Shown piece by piece: positions 43,648 to 52,249 of a DNA stretch of 64,000 bases. The notes under the pieces were generated by a model that was not told the origin of the DNA, made no database searches, and saw nothing but the letters and a program-made list of their open reading frames with translations. Positions within the stretch are counted from its first letter, which is position 1; every line of letters starts with the position of its first letter. Location of the stretch: contig JBBRNO010000020.1 of NCBI GenBank assembly GCA_038230275.1, forward strand, positions 4,860 through 68,859, in the 5' to 3' direction. The position numbers were made by a program, and so were the translations under genes. The stretch is from JANXXV01 sp038230275 (GTDB lineage: Bacteria > Acidobacteriota > Terriglobia > Bryobacterales > Bryobacteraceae).

Positions 43648-46116
43648 CTACTTGCTTTCGATCCGCATGCCGTAAAACGATCGCCATACGAAATACATCG
43701 AAATCGCCAGGAATACCGCACCCAGAATGGTGGTGAGCATTGGTCCCTGATCTTTGGTAATGGATACGGCCAGCTCTACTGCAAGCAACCCAAACAGCGT
43801 GGTGAATTTGATGATCGGGTTCAAGGCCACCGACGACGTGTCCTTAAACGGATCGCCCACGGTGTCGCCGACCACAGTCGCCGAGTGAAGTTCCGTGCCC
43901 TTCATCTTCAAGTCTGTCTCAACGATCTTCTTTGCGTTGTCCCACGCGCCGCCGGCATTGGCCATGAAGATGGCTTGATAGAGCCCGAAGAGCGCAATGG
44001 AGATGAGGTAACCGATGAAGTAATACGGCTCAAAGAAAGCAAATGCCAACGTGGCGAAAAACACCGTGAGGAAGATATTGAACATCCCTTTCTGCGCATA
44101 CTGCGTGCAGATCTCCACCACCTTCTTCGAATCCTTCACTGAGGCCTTGCTGCTGCTTTCCAGGTTGATGTTCGCTTTGATGAACTCCACAGCGCGGTAG
44201 GCGCCCGTAGTAACCGCCTGAATGGAGGCGCCGGTAAACCAATAAATTATCGCGCCGCCGGTGATCAGGCCCAGCAGAAACGGCGGGTAGAGAATGGATA
44301 GGTTCTGCAGCAGCTCCGGTTTCAGACCTTCGGTCAGGCCAAGGATGATGGAGAAGATCATCGTTGTGGCGCCCACTACAGCGGTGCCGATCAACACCGG
44401 TTTCGCGGTTGCTTTGAAGGTGTTCCCCGCCCCGTCATTCTCTTCCAGATGCTGCTTCGCCACTTCAAATTTCGGTGCGAAACCAAAATCGCGCTGGATC
44501 TCTTTCTCAATCCCCGGAATCTGTTCGATGGTGGAAAGTTCATACACCGATTGCGCATTGTCGGTAACCGGTCCGTAGGAATCTACTGCAATCGTCACCG
44601 GGCCCATGCCTAGAAAGCCGAAGGCAACCAGTCCGAAGGCGAACACGGCCGGCGCCAACATCAGCGCTCCAAGTCCCAGCGTGCTGACTCCGTATGCGAT
44701 AGCCATCAAGCCCATCACCGCCATGCCGATCCAATAAGCGCTGAAGTTACCGGCAACTAATCCGGAAAGAATGTTGAGCGATGCGCCGCCTTCGCGGGAT
44801 GACGTAACCACTTCCTTGACATGGCTGGATTCGGTGGAGGTGAAGACTTTCACCAATTCCGGGATAATGGCTCCGGCCAGCGTGCCGCATGTAATCACGG
44901 TGGAGAGCTTCCACCACAAAGTGCCGTCACCCAGTTGCGGAATTAACAGGTAGGAGACGACGTAAGTCAGAGCTACCGATACGATCGAGGTGAGCCAGAC
45001 CAGCGTGGTGAGCGGAGCTTCGTAATTCATCTTGTCCACGTCACGGTACTTCGCGGCAGCCATGGCTTCGTTGATGAAGTACGACACACCGGAGGCGATC
45101 ACCATCATGATTCGCATGACGAAGATCCAGACCAGCAGTTGCACCTTCGTCTCGGCGCCGTTGACGGCCAGGAGTATGAAGGAGATCAATGCCACGCCGG
45201 TGACGCCGTACGTCTCGAAGCCATCGGCGCTGGGGCCGACCGAATCGCCCGCGTTATCGCCCGTGCAATCGGCAATCACACCGGGGTTGCGCGCGTCGTC
45301 CTCTTTGATCTTGAATACGATCTTCATCAGATCGGCGCCTATGTCGGCGATCTTGGTGAAGATGCCGCCGGCCACGCGGAGAGCCGCCGCGCCTAACGAT
45401 TCGCCGATGGCGAAGCCGATGAAGCAGGAGCCTGCATAGTCGCCAGGGATATACAGCAAGATGAACAACATCAACAACAGTTCCACACTGATCAGCAACA
45501 TGCCGATACTCATGCCGGCCTTCAGTGGTATGGCGTAGCAGGGATATGGTTTACCGCGGAGACTGGCGAACGCGGTGCGGGAATTGGCGAAGGTATTGAC
45601 GCGGATACCGAACCAGGCGACTCCGAAACTGCCGCCGATCCCAACCAGGCTGAACATCAAAATGATGAATACCTTGATCAGTTCAAAATGCTGCAGGACA
45701 CCAAAATATAAAACGATGATGACGCCGATGAAGAGTTCCAGAATGAGGAGAAAGCGTCCCTGCGTAAGCAGGTAGGTCTTGCAGGTTTCGTAGATCAATT
45801 CAGAGATTTCCAGCATGGAAGCATGCACCGGAAGATTTTCCAGCTGCTTATAGGTAATCAGGCCGAATAGCAATCCAAGCGCACAGACCGCAAGTCCGCC
45901 CATCAATAAGCTTCGTCCGTTGATCCCTCCAAGGAAAGTGGCCTGCCCCAGATCGGGTAGTACCAGGTTCGCCTCTCCGCCGGTGTGCGGTGCTTGCGCC
46001 AGCAGCGGCATGCCCAGGAACAGCAGGGCGATCAGTAGCAAGGGAAGATTGCGGCGAAGATTGCGGAAGATCCGGGTACCCGATCTTGCGACTTCGACGC
46101 GGAAGTTCATGTCCAT
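43648..46116 (-). CDS. hppA: membrane-bound proton-pumping pyrophosphatase
   Basis: The product is 822 residues from ATG 46116, preceded by GGAGG; the longer frame upstream has no ribosome site. The enzyme splits pyrophosphate and pumps ions across the inner membrane through about 16 helices. Visible motifs are IADCTGDNAGDSVGPSADGFETYG, DGAGNTFKATAKP and TVVGDTVGDPFKDTSSVALNPIIKF. The Lys in GNTFKA is the sign of the potassium-independent proton-pumping group. The N-terminal extension with a second hydrophobic run is longer than in plant enzymes. It stands alone, 59 bases before no further gene. Confidence 0.93.
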   Translation of the reverse strand: MDMNFRVEVARSGTRIFRNLRRNLPLLLIALLFLGMPLLAQAPHTGGEANLVLPDLGQATFLGGINGRSLLMGGLAVCALGLLFGLITYKQLENLPVHASMLEISELIYETCKTYLLTQGRFLLILELFIGVIIVLYFGVLQHFELIKVFIILMFSLVGIGGSFGVAWFGIRVNTFANSRTAFASLRGKPYPCYAIPLKAGMSIGMLLISVELLLMLFILLYIPGDYAGSCFIGFAIGESLGAAALRVAGGIFTKIADIGADLMKIVFKIKEDDARNPGVIADCTGDNAGDSVGPSADGFETYGVTGVALISFILLAVNGAETKVQLLVWIFVMRIMMVIASGVSYFINEAMAAAKYRDVDKMNYEAPLTTLVWLTSIVSVALTYVVSYLLIPQLGDGTLWWKLSTVITCGTLAGAIIPELVKVFTSTESSHVKEVVTSSREGGASLNILSGLVAGNFSAYWIGMAVMGLMAIAYGVSTLGLGALMLAPAVFAFGLVAFGFLGMGPVTIAVDSYGPVTDNAQSVYELSTIEQIPGIEKEIQRDFGFAPKFEVAKQHLEENDGAGNTFKATAKPVLIGTAVVGATTMIFSIILGLTEGLKPELLQNLSILYPPFLLGLITGGAIIYWFTGASIQAVTTGAYRAVEFIKANINLESSSKASVKDSKKVVEICTQYAQKGMFNIFLTVFFATLAFAFFEPYYFIGYLISIALFGLYQAIFMANAGGAWDNAKKIVETDLKMKGTELHSATVVGDTVGDPFKDTSSVALNPIIKFTTLFGLLAVELAVSITKDQGPMLTTILGAVFLAISMYFVWRSFYGMRIESK

Positions 46117-46255
46117 TTCGATGTTTCCTCCGGCGGAACAAATAGCATCAAGCAGTAGTTGAATTGGTGAATGCAGCGTTACAGCCGCTACACCCACGAA
46201 TCACGATAACTCAGGGACGTTCCGGGAAGCAACAGGAAAGAACGGACTTGTCCAG

Positions 46256-47416
46256 CTATACGGCCTGAAAGATGAGGCACTTCAGATAATGCGTTTCCGG
46301 GACCGTGAGCAGAATGGGATGATCCTGCGATTGCGTCCGGCGCTCCAGCACGCGCAGATTTCGGCCCGCATCTAGCGCCGCCGCGGCCACCGTTTCCAGC
46401 AGCATCGCTTCGCTGAAGTGATGGGAGCACGAACAGGTCACCAGGATTCCCTCGGTGTCCAGCAGCCGCAGGGCGCGCAGATTGATCTCCTTATAACCAC
46501 GACCGGCATCCTGCAAATTGGTCCGTGACTTGGTGAATGCCGGCGGATCCAGGACCACGGTTTGAAACCGCTGGCGTGCACTGGCATAGCTGGAGAGCAG
46601 GTCGAAGACGTCCGCGTCGCGAAACGTTATATTGCCGGCTTGGTTGAGGGCCGCATTCCGGTTCGCGGTGGCTAGTGCTGGAGCGGAACTATCCACTGCC
46701 TCTACCGATTCACAGTGTCCCGCCATGTGGATGGCGAATCCGCCGGTGCAGGTAAAACAATCGAGCGCGCGTCCAGTGGCGTATTTTGCCGCTGCCGCGT
46801 AGTTCTCCCGTTGATCGAGAAAGACTCCGGTCTTCTGGCCTTCCAGCAGGTTGGCTTCCCAGTGAAATCCGTTCATTTCGATCCGCACAGGCTCAGGCAG
46901 CACACCGCTGACGACGGCGGTCTCGAGCGGCAGTGATTCGTGTTTCCGCACCGCCACATCGTTCCTGGCCACAATTCCAGAAGGCTTCAACAGATCCTGC
47001 AACGCCGCGATAATTTCCGGCTTGGCGCGGTCCATCCCCTGGCTGAGAGTCTGGATCACCAGGTAATCGCCATAGCGGTCCACCACTAAACCGGGCAGCA
47101 GATCGGCTTCGCCGTGAACCAGGCGGTAGGCATTCGAATCCCTCACAAAACGTTCCCGGAACGACACCGCTTTCCCCAACCGCTTATACAGGAACGCGGA
47201 ATCGAACGGTTCCACGCGATCCGAGAGCAATCGCAAAGTGATTTGCGAGGTGGAGCTGTAGTGCGCAATCCCTAGCGGGCGGCCCTTCGGGTCCAGAACC
47301 TGAACAGCGTCACCCGGCTGCGCTTCCCCCCGGTCTACGACGTCGCTAGCGAATATCCAGGGATGACCGGACGCGAGGCGATCCGCCGCCTTACGATTTA
47401 CCTTGACAGCGGCCAA
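46256..47416 (-). CDS. rlmI: 23S rRNA (cytosine) methyltransferase, RlmI type
   Basis: The 386-residue protein starts at TTG 47416. It has an N-terminal PUA domain (GHPWIFASDVVDRGEAQPGDAVQVLDPKGRPLGIAHYS), a central domain with VVDRYGDYLVIQTLSQGMD, and a SAM-methyltransferase core (LDCFTCTGGFAIHMAG, VVLDPPAFTKSRTNLQDAGRGYKEINLRAL) with the cysteine motif VTCSCSHHFSE. It methylates C1962 of 23S rRNA in E. coli. It directly follows the HtpX remnant (TAA-TTG contact). Confidence 0.92.
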   Translation of the reverse strand: MAAVKVNRKAADRLASGHPWIFASDVVDRGEAQPGDAVQVLDPKGRPLGIAHYSSTSQITLRLLSDRVEPFDSAFLYKRLGKAVSFRERFVRDSNAYRLVHGEADLLPGLVVDRYGDYLVIQTLSQGMDRAKPEIIAALQDLLKPSGIVARNDVAVRKHESLPLETAVVSGVLPEPVRIEMNGFHWEANLLEGQKTGVFLDQRENYAAAAKYATGRALDCFTCTGGFAIHMAGHCESVEAVDSSAPALATANRNAALNQAGNITFRDADVFDLLSSYASARQRFQTVVLDPPAFTKSRTNLQDAGRGYKEINLRALRLLDTEGILVTCSCSHHFSEAMLLETVAAAALDAGRNLRVLERRTQSQDHPILLTVPETHYLKCLIFQAV

Positions 47417-47910
47417 TTAGCGCGCCGCCTGAAGACGTGCGATGCGGTCTTCGGTGCTGGGGTGCGTCCAGAAGAGCTTGAAAATAGCATCGCCGGTGAA
47501 GGGCTTAATGATAAACATGTGGGCTGTGGCCGCAGACGCATCCATCGGGATGCGCTTCGACCCTCCTTCCAGTTTACCGAGTGCGGAGATCAATCCGCCA
47601 GGATTTCCCGTGTATTTGGCAGCGGCGCCATCCGCGGAGAATTCGCGAGTGCGCGAAATCGACAGCTGAATCAAAAGGGCCGCGATGGGTGCGACGATCA
47701 ACAGGAACAGACCGCCGCCCCGGCTTCCGTTCTCGTCCCTGCGGCCGCCACCGAAGAAGAAGGCCCTTGGACGAGACCCGGTTCGTGAGCGATCACGCCT
47801 TCCAGTTCATGATCGTCCATGATTTCCAGACTGCCGTAGGTGAAGGCAACCGAGGCATGCCGCGGATTGCGGCCGGTGGCGAAGGCTTTTGGGGAATCGT
47901 CGGGCAGTCA
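47417..47910 (-). pseudogene. HtpX-type M48 protease remnant, zinc site deleted
   Basis: The minus strand reads DDSPKAFATGRNPRHASVAFTYGSLEIMDDHELEGVIAHE, the conserved approach to the HEXXH zinc motif, from 47910. It then jumps out of frame to FFFGGGRRDENGSRGGGLFLLIVAPIAALLIQL, and ends with RTREFSADGAAAKYTGNPGGLISALGKLE and WTHPSTEDRIARLQ. The first about 100 residues with membrane helices and the piece containing the second zinc His are missing. The gene is therefore inactive. It lies between rlmI and the ribosomal operon terminator. Confidence 0.85.
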
Positions 47911-47989
47911 ACCTCGAATGCATTGCGTCGATTCACTGATTTCCTCCTCGAAGCAATCACATCCTATCGGAGCTTCCAATCAGCGGGCC

Positions 47990-48030
47990 AAAAAAATGCA
48001 CCGCCCAGGGGTTAGCCTTGTCGGTGCATT
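47990..48030 (-). terminator. rho-independent terminator of the ribosomal protein operon
   Basis: On the minus strand AATGCACCG and CGGTGCATT form a perfect 9-bp stem around an 18-base loop, followed by a run of T residues. It begins 21 bases past the rplQ stop and closes the S10-spc-alpha transcript. Confidence 0.85.
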
Positions 48031-48050
48031 GAGTACAGAGGAAAGAGCGT

Positions 48051-48509
48051 TTATTTAGAATCTTCCGCGGGAAGTTCGCCGTCGCGGCCTTCTTTAATGG
48101 CCTTGAGCTTCTCTTCACGGCGTTTGGCACGGTCGGCGGCACGCTTCACCAATTCCGAACCTACCAGTTCCAAAATAGCTTGTTCGGCGCCATCGCCTTT
48201 GCGCCAGCCAAGACGGACAACGCGCGTGTAGCCGCCATTCCGTTGGCCGAATCGAGCGCCCAACTTGTCAAAAAGCTTCTTAACCGAGCCGGGAGTTTCC
48301 AGAAACTTAGCCGCCTGCCGGCGGGCATGCAGCGTATCCTGCTTGGCCAGAGTGATCATCTTCTCTACCAGGGGTTTAGCCGCCTTCGCCTTGATCACCG
48401 TTGTGACGATTCGTTCGTGTTCGATCACGCTGGTAACCAAATTGCGCAGCAACGACTTTCGCGATCCGCCGTCGCGCTTTAGTTTGTATCCGGACTTAAG
48501 ATGTCTCAT
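48051..48509 (-). CDS. rplQ: 50S ribosomal protein L17
   Basis: The 152-residue protein begins MRHLKSGYKLKRDGGSRKSLLRNLVTSVIEHERIVTT, the L17 signature. It sits near the peptide-tunnel exit of the large subunit. Last gene of the cluster; its start overlaps the rpoA stop by four bases. A charged tail of about 30 residues extends beyond the usual length. Confidence 0.97.
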   Translation of the reverse strand: MRHLKSGYKLKRDGGSRKSLLRNLVTSVIEHERIVTTVIKAKAAKPLVEKMITLAKQDTLHARRQAAKFLETPGSVKKLFDKLGARFGQRNGGYTRVVRLGWRKGDGAEQAILELVGSELVKRAADRAKRREEKLKAIKEGRDGELPAEDSK

Positions 48510-49540
48510 TCAGCAACGTCTCCCGCTTCTGCCTCAAGATCCTCAGGAAGGACCGGGGTCTGTGCAGGCATCGTCATTCGGCCCTGCGCGTCGAACTTGA
48601 CGCCGAAACCGAGACCGAGGCCACCCAGAATTTCTTTGATTTCGTTCAACGACTTACGGCCGAAGTTCTTCGTACGAAGCATTTCCGCTTCCGACTTCTG
48701 CACCAGGTCGCCAATGGTTTGAATATTCGCGTTCTTCAGGCAGTTGTAGGAACGGACGCTCAGTTCCAGCTCTTCCACCGAGCGGTTGAGTACTTCGTTC
48801 ATCTGGCTCATGCCGCGCTCTGCCGGCTCTTCAGACGCCTCAGCCACTTCTTCAAAGTTAATGAAGATGCTCATGTGGTCTTTCAGAAGCTTGGCAGCCT
48901 GCCCGACTGCATCCTGCGGTGAAATGGCGCCGTTGGTCCAGACTTCGATGGTCAGCTTATCGTAGTCGGTCATCTGGCCCAGACGGGCTGCTTCCACGTT
49001 GTAGTTTACTTTGCGCACCGGCGAATGAACGGAATCGATCGGAATAAACCCGAGCGGCAGATCTTCGTCGTAGTTGCGGTCCGCGTTCACATAACCGCGT
49101 CCCGACTTGAGGCGCATCTCAATATTGAGCTTGCCGCCTTCCCCGATGGTTGCCACCGGCATGTTGCGGTCCAGCACTTCCACGTCCGCTCCCACTTCAA
49201 TCTGGCCGCTTAGAATCTGGCCCGCGGAATCGGCTTTAAGGTACACCGTCCGCATCCCTTCCCCGGACATCTTGAAAGGAATCTGCTTCAGGTTGAGAAT
49301 GATATCCGTGGCATCTTCCACGACGCCGGGAATGGGGCTGAATTCGTGCGCTACACCGTCAATTCGAACCGCGGTAATGGCTGCCCCTTCAATGGAACTG
49401 AGCAATACGCGGCGCAGGCCGCTGCCGATGGTGGAGCCGAACCCGCGCTCGAACGGCTGCGCGGTGAACTGGCCGAAACGCTCTGTAAGCGTCTCTGTGT
49501 TCGCGACGAGTCTCTTTGGCTTCTGAAAACCTTTGAACAT
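48506..49540 (-). CDS. rpoA: RNA polymerase subunit alpha
   Basis: The 344-residue protein has the N-terminal assembly domain (ERGFGSTIGSGLRRVLLSSIEGAAITAVRIDGVAHEFSPIPGVVED) and the C-terminal DNA- and activator-binding domain (SVEELELSVRSYNCLKNANIQTIGDLVQKSEAEMLRTKNFGRKSLNEIKEIL). It nucleates polymerase assembly. It lies between rpsD and rplQ as in most bacteria. Confidence 0.98.
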   Translation of the reverse strand: MFKGFQKPKRLVANTETLTERFGQFTAQPFERGFGSTIGSGLRRVLLSSIEGAAITAVRIDGVAHEFSPIPGVVEDATDIILNLKQIPFKMSGEGMRTVYLKADSAGQILSGQIEVGADVEVLDRNMPVATIGEGGKLNIEMRLKSGRGYVNADRNYDEDLPLGFIPIDSVHSPVRKVNYNVEAARLGQMTDYDKLTIEVWTNGAISPQDAVGQAAKLLKDHMSIFINFEEVAEASEEPAERGMSQMNEVLNRSVEELELSVRSYNCLKNANIQTIGDLVQKSEAEMLRTKNFGRKSLNEIKEILGGLGLGFGVKFDAQGRMTMPAQTPVLPEDLEAEAGDVAE

Positions 49541-49577
49541 AGTTTGTCCTTAAGAAGAACGCTTTACTTGAGAACAG

Positions 49578-50213
49578 CTACTTGGAGTACAACTCCACAA
49601 TCAACTGCTCGTTCAACTGGATCTGAACTAATTCCTCACGCTTAGGCTGCGTGAGTACGCGGCCTTTCAAGGTCTCGCGATCTACTTCCAACCAGTTGGG
49701 GGTGGGAGTGTGGGCCGTGGTATCACGGGCGCCCAAAATGGTGGGATTCTGCTTGCTGCTTTCGCGGACTTCAATGGTGTCTCCAGGGCGGACCTGGAAC
49801 GACGGGATGTCCACTTTACGGCCATTCACATGAAAGTGCCCATGGCGGACAAGCTGGCGAGACTGCGCGCGGCTGGTTCCCAGACCCATGCGGTAAATCA
49901 CGTTGTCCAGGCGCTTCTCAAGCATGCCGAGCAAATTCTCACCGGTGATGCCGGGCATTGCACTGGCTTTCTCGAACAGGTTCCGGAACTGCCCTTCGAG
50001 CAACCGATAGTAACGGCGGGTCTTCTGCTTTTCGCGGAGTTGCAGGCCATAGCCGACAATCTTTTTCGCCTTACGATCCTTGCCATGCTGTCCGGGAACA
50101 TAGTTACGCTTTTCGATGGCGCACTTTTCCGTGTGGCAGCGTTCCCCTTTGAGGAACAACTTCATACCCTCTCGACGGCATAGCCGGCAGACGGGTCCAA
50201 TATAACGAGCCAA
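49578..50213 (-). CDS. rpsD: 30S ribosomal protein S4
   Basis: The 211-residue protein starts at TTG 50213, six bases after GGAGG, matching the family start ARYIGPVCRLCRREG. It keeps the zinc form of S4, with Cys9, Cys12, Cys26 and Cys31. The S4 RNA-binding domain reads RLDNVIYRMGLGTSRAQSRQLVRHGHFHVNGRKVDIPSFQVRPGD. It starts 30S assembly. A gap of about 124 bases separates it from rpsK. Confidence 0.97.
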   Translation of the reverse strand: MARYIGPVCRLCRREGMKLFLKGERCHTEKCAIEKRNYVPGQHGKDRKAKKIVGYGLQLREKQKTRRYYRLLEGQFRNLFEKASAMPGITGENLLGMLEKRLDNVIYRMGLGTSRAQSRQLVRHGHFHVNGRKVDIPSFQVRPGDTIEVRESSKQNPTILGARDTTAHTPTPNWLEVDRETLKGRVLTQPKREELVQIQLNEQLIVELYSK

Positions 50214-50337
50214 ATCTAACCTCCAGAACCTGCACATATTGTAATTAACGTGTCAATATGTGACTGACTTAGGTGCAGTTTACGGCCATTGGCGGCCTTC
50301 TTCCTGCTTAGTGCAACCGCATGCAGCGGCTGTGAAA

Positions 50338-50763
50338 TCAAACTCTGCGCTTTTTGGGCGGGCGGCAACCGTTGTGCGGAATCGGAGTACGGTCCTTAAT
50401 TGATCTTACCTCAATTCCGGCGGTCGCCAGAGCGCGCACCGCGGACTCACGTCCGGCGCCAGGCCCGCTGACCCGAACTTCCACCACTCGTAGCCCGGAT
50501 TCCTTCGCCTTCGTTGCCGCGGTCATGGAAGCCTGCTGTGCCGCGAATGGAGTTCCTTTGCGGGAACCACGAAAGCCGAGCGAACCGGAGCTCGACCAAG
50601 CAATCACATTTCCAATCGGATCGGTGAACGTGACGATCGTGTTGTTGAACGTCGCCTGCACGTGAACCAGTCCAACAGGAATTGACTTTTTCTCTTTCTT
50701 CTTAAAAGTCTTCTTCTTGGTCGACTTAGACGCTTTAGTGGTCTTTGCTGGAGCTTTAGCCAT
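50338..50763 (-). CDS. rpsK: 30S ribosomal protein S11
   Basis: The 141-residue protein has the S11 core (GLVHVQATFNNTIVTFTDPIGNVIAWSSSGSLGFRGSRKGTPFAAQQA, IKDRTPIPHNGCRPPKKRRV). A Lys-rich tail of about 25 residues extends the N-terminus. It forms part of the platform near the mRNA exit. It starts three bases after the rpsM stop. Confidence 0.97.
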   Translation of the reverse strand: MAKAPAKTTKASKSTKKKTFKKKEKKSIPVGLVHVQATFNNTIVTFTDPIGNVIAWSSSGSLGFRGSRKGTPFAAQQASMTAATKAKESGLRVVEVRVSGPGAGRESAVRALATAGIEVRSIKDRTPIPHNGCRPPKKRRV

Positions 50764-50766
50764 GTT

Positions 50767-51150
50767 CTATTTTCCCGTCGCTTTCTTCTTACCGGCTACC
50801 GTGCCGCGGCGCGGTCCCTTGCGGGTGCGGGCGTTGGTATGGGTACGCTGGCCGCGAACCGGCAGTCCCCGGCGATGACGCAGGCCGCGATAGGCGCCCA
50901 TTTCGATCAGCCGTTTGATGTTCAGCGACACTTCCTTACGGAGATCGCCTTCCACCGAACCTTCGGTTTCAAGGATGATACGGATCTGGTTGACTTCCTC
51001 TTCGCCAAGATCGCCGATCTTCTTATTAAAGTCGATGCCACACCGATAAAGAATGGACTTCGCCCGGGTCCGGCCAATACCGTAAATATAGGTGAGGCCG
51101 ATCTCGGCTCTCTTCTTGGGCGGTAAATCTACGCCAGCAATACGCGCCAT
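50767..51150 (-). CDS. rpsM: 30S ribosomal protein S13
   Basis: The 127-residue protein reads ARIAGVDLPPKKRAEIGLTYIYGIGRTRAKSIL at the start and RHRRGLPVRGQRTHTNARTRKGPRRGT at the end, the S13 pattern. It bridges the head of the 30S subunit to the 50S and tRNA. It follows rpmJ by 16 bases. Confidence 0.97.
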   Translation of the reverse strand: MARIAGVDLPPKKRAEIGLTYIYGIGRTRAKSILYRCGIDFNKKIGDLGEEEVNQIRIILETEGSVEGDLRKEVSLNIKRLIEMGAYRGLRHRRGLPVRGQRTHTNARTRKGPRRGTVAGKKKATGK

Positions 51151-51166
51151 ATACTCTCTCTCCTGC

Positions 51167-51280
51167 CTAACCTTGCCGCTGCTTGTGTTTCGGATTGGTG
51201 CAGATGACGCGTACCACGCCTTCGCGATTGATCACCTTGCACTTGTCGCACATTTTCTTAACCGATGCCCGTACTTTCAT
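51167..51280 (-). CDS. rpmJ: 50S ribosomal protein L36
   Basis: This 37-residue protein is below the length of most gene scans. It reads MKVRASVKKMCDKCKVINRE and ends KHKQRQG, with the zinc site Cys11, Cys14, Cys27 and His32 of the zinc form. Its ATG overlaps the infA stop by four bases. It binds 23S rRNA near the peptidyl transferase region. Confidence 0.97.
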   Translation of the reverse strand: MKVRASVKKMCDKCKVINREGVVRVICTNPKHKQRQG

Positions 51281-51495
51281 GATTTCCTCAAAACCTTCGT
51301 AATCCGGCCCCGTCCGCGATCATGCGGGGATAATTCCACTTCTACCCGGTCGCCCGGCCGCAGCCGGACAAAATTCTTCACTGCCACTCCTGCCGCGTGC
51401 GCCGTCACTTCCTGCTGATTTTCCAAAACCAGCCGGTACGCCGCGCTGGGCAAAAGCTCTACAACCGTAGCGATTACGGCCGCGTCAGAACCCAT
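51277..51495 (-). CDS. infA: translation initiation factor IF-1
   Basis: The product is 72 residues from ATG 51495, which lies inside the last codons of map; the open frame upstream does not fit the family. The OB-fold reads AVIATVVELLPSAAYRLVLENQQEVTAHAAG, NFVRLRPGDRVEVELSPHDRGRGRITKV. It blocks the ribosomal A site during initiation. The first residues of the family (AKE type) are replaced by MGSD. Confidence 0.95.
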   Translation of the reverse strand: MGSDAAVIATVVELLPSAAYRLVLENQQEVTAHAAGVAVKNFVRLRPGDRVEVELSPHDRGRGRITKVLRKS

Positions 51496-52244
51496 GGCCC
51501 GTTTGCCGTCACAGCCACACAATGCTCAAAATGCGCCGAATAGGAACCGTCCTTCGTAACGGCCGTCCATTTATCCGGCATCACTTTTGTGTCCGGTTTG
51601 CCCGCGTTCACCATCGGCTCGATGGCGAGAACCATTCCCTCTTTCAGCCGGGGATTCTCATTCTTGCGGTCGACGTAGTTGGGAACTTGCGGCTCCTCAT
51701 GCAAAGAAGTGCCAATCCCGTGTCCTACATATTCTCTCACAATCGAAAAACCATTCGAGACTACGTGCTTTTCCACCGTCTCGCACACATCGAACAACCG
51801 GTTACCCGGCCGCATTTTATCAATCGCCATTTCCAGCGAATCTTCGGTCACCTTCAACAGCTTCTTCACCGATTCATTCGGTTCGCCCACACTCACCGTA
51901 TACGCCGAATCCCCGAAATACCCGTCGAGCTCTACACCCGTATCAATCGAAACCAGATCGCCTTTTTTCAGAACCCGCTTACTGGACGGCATTCCATGAA
52001 CAATCTCTTCGTTGATCGAAGTACACAACACAAACGGATACTTCGAGCCGGCCGCCGGTACGTAATACCCTTTGAAGGCCGACCTTGCACCCGCGTCGCG
52101 GATCATCTTCTCCGCTACCACCTCTAAATCCTGAGTGGTAATCCCTTCTGTGACCATCGCCGCCAGATCCCGCAAAATCTTGTAGACCAGAAGACCGCTG
52201 CGCCGCATCTTTTCCAGCTCTACAGGACTCTTACGGATGATCAT
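51474..52244 (-). CDS. map: methionine aminopeptidase type I
   Basis: The 256-residue metalloenzyme removes the initiator Met from new proteins. Metal ligands and motifs are in SIDTGVELDGYFGDSAYT, YVGHGIGTSLHEEPQVPNY, LKEGMVLAIEPMVNAG and SAHFEHCVAVT. It begins only five bases after the secY stop, so adk, usually between them, is missing. Its end overlaps infA by 22 bases. Confidence 0.97.
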   Translation of the reverse strand: MIIRKSPVELEKMRRSGLLVYKILRDLAAMVTEGITTQDLEVVAEKMIRDAGARSAFKGYYVPAAGSKYPFVLCTSINEEIVHGMPSSKRVLKKGDLVSIDTGVELDGYFGDSAYTVSVGEPNESVKKLLKVTEDSLEMAIDKMRPGNRLFDVCETVEKHVVSNGFSIVREYVGHGIGTSLHEEPQVPNYVDRKNENPRLKEGMVLAIEPMVNAGKPDTKVMPDKWTAVTKDGSYSAHFEHCVAVTANGPWVLTRP

Positions 52245-52249
52245 CTCTC

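Noticed and set aside
43478..43687. 69-residue minus-strand frame after the pyrophosphatase gene
   Set aside because: It overlaps the pyrophosphatase end, has no ribosome site, and the Trp-rich product matches nothing I recognise.
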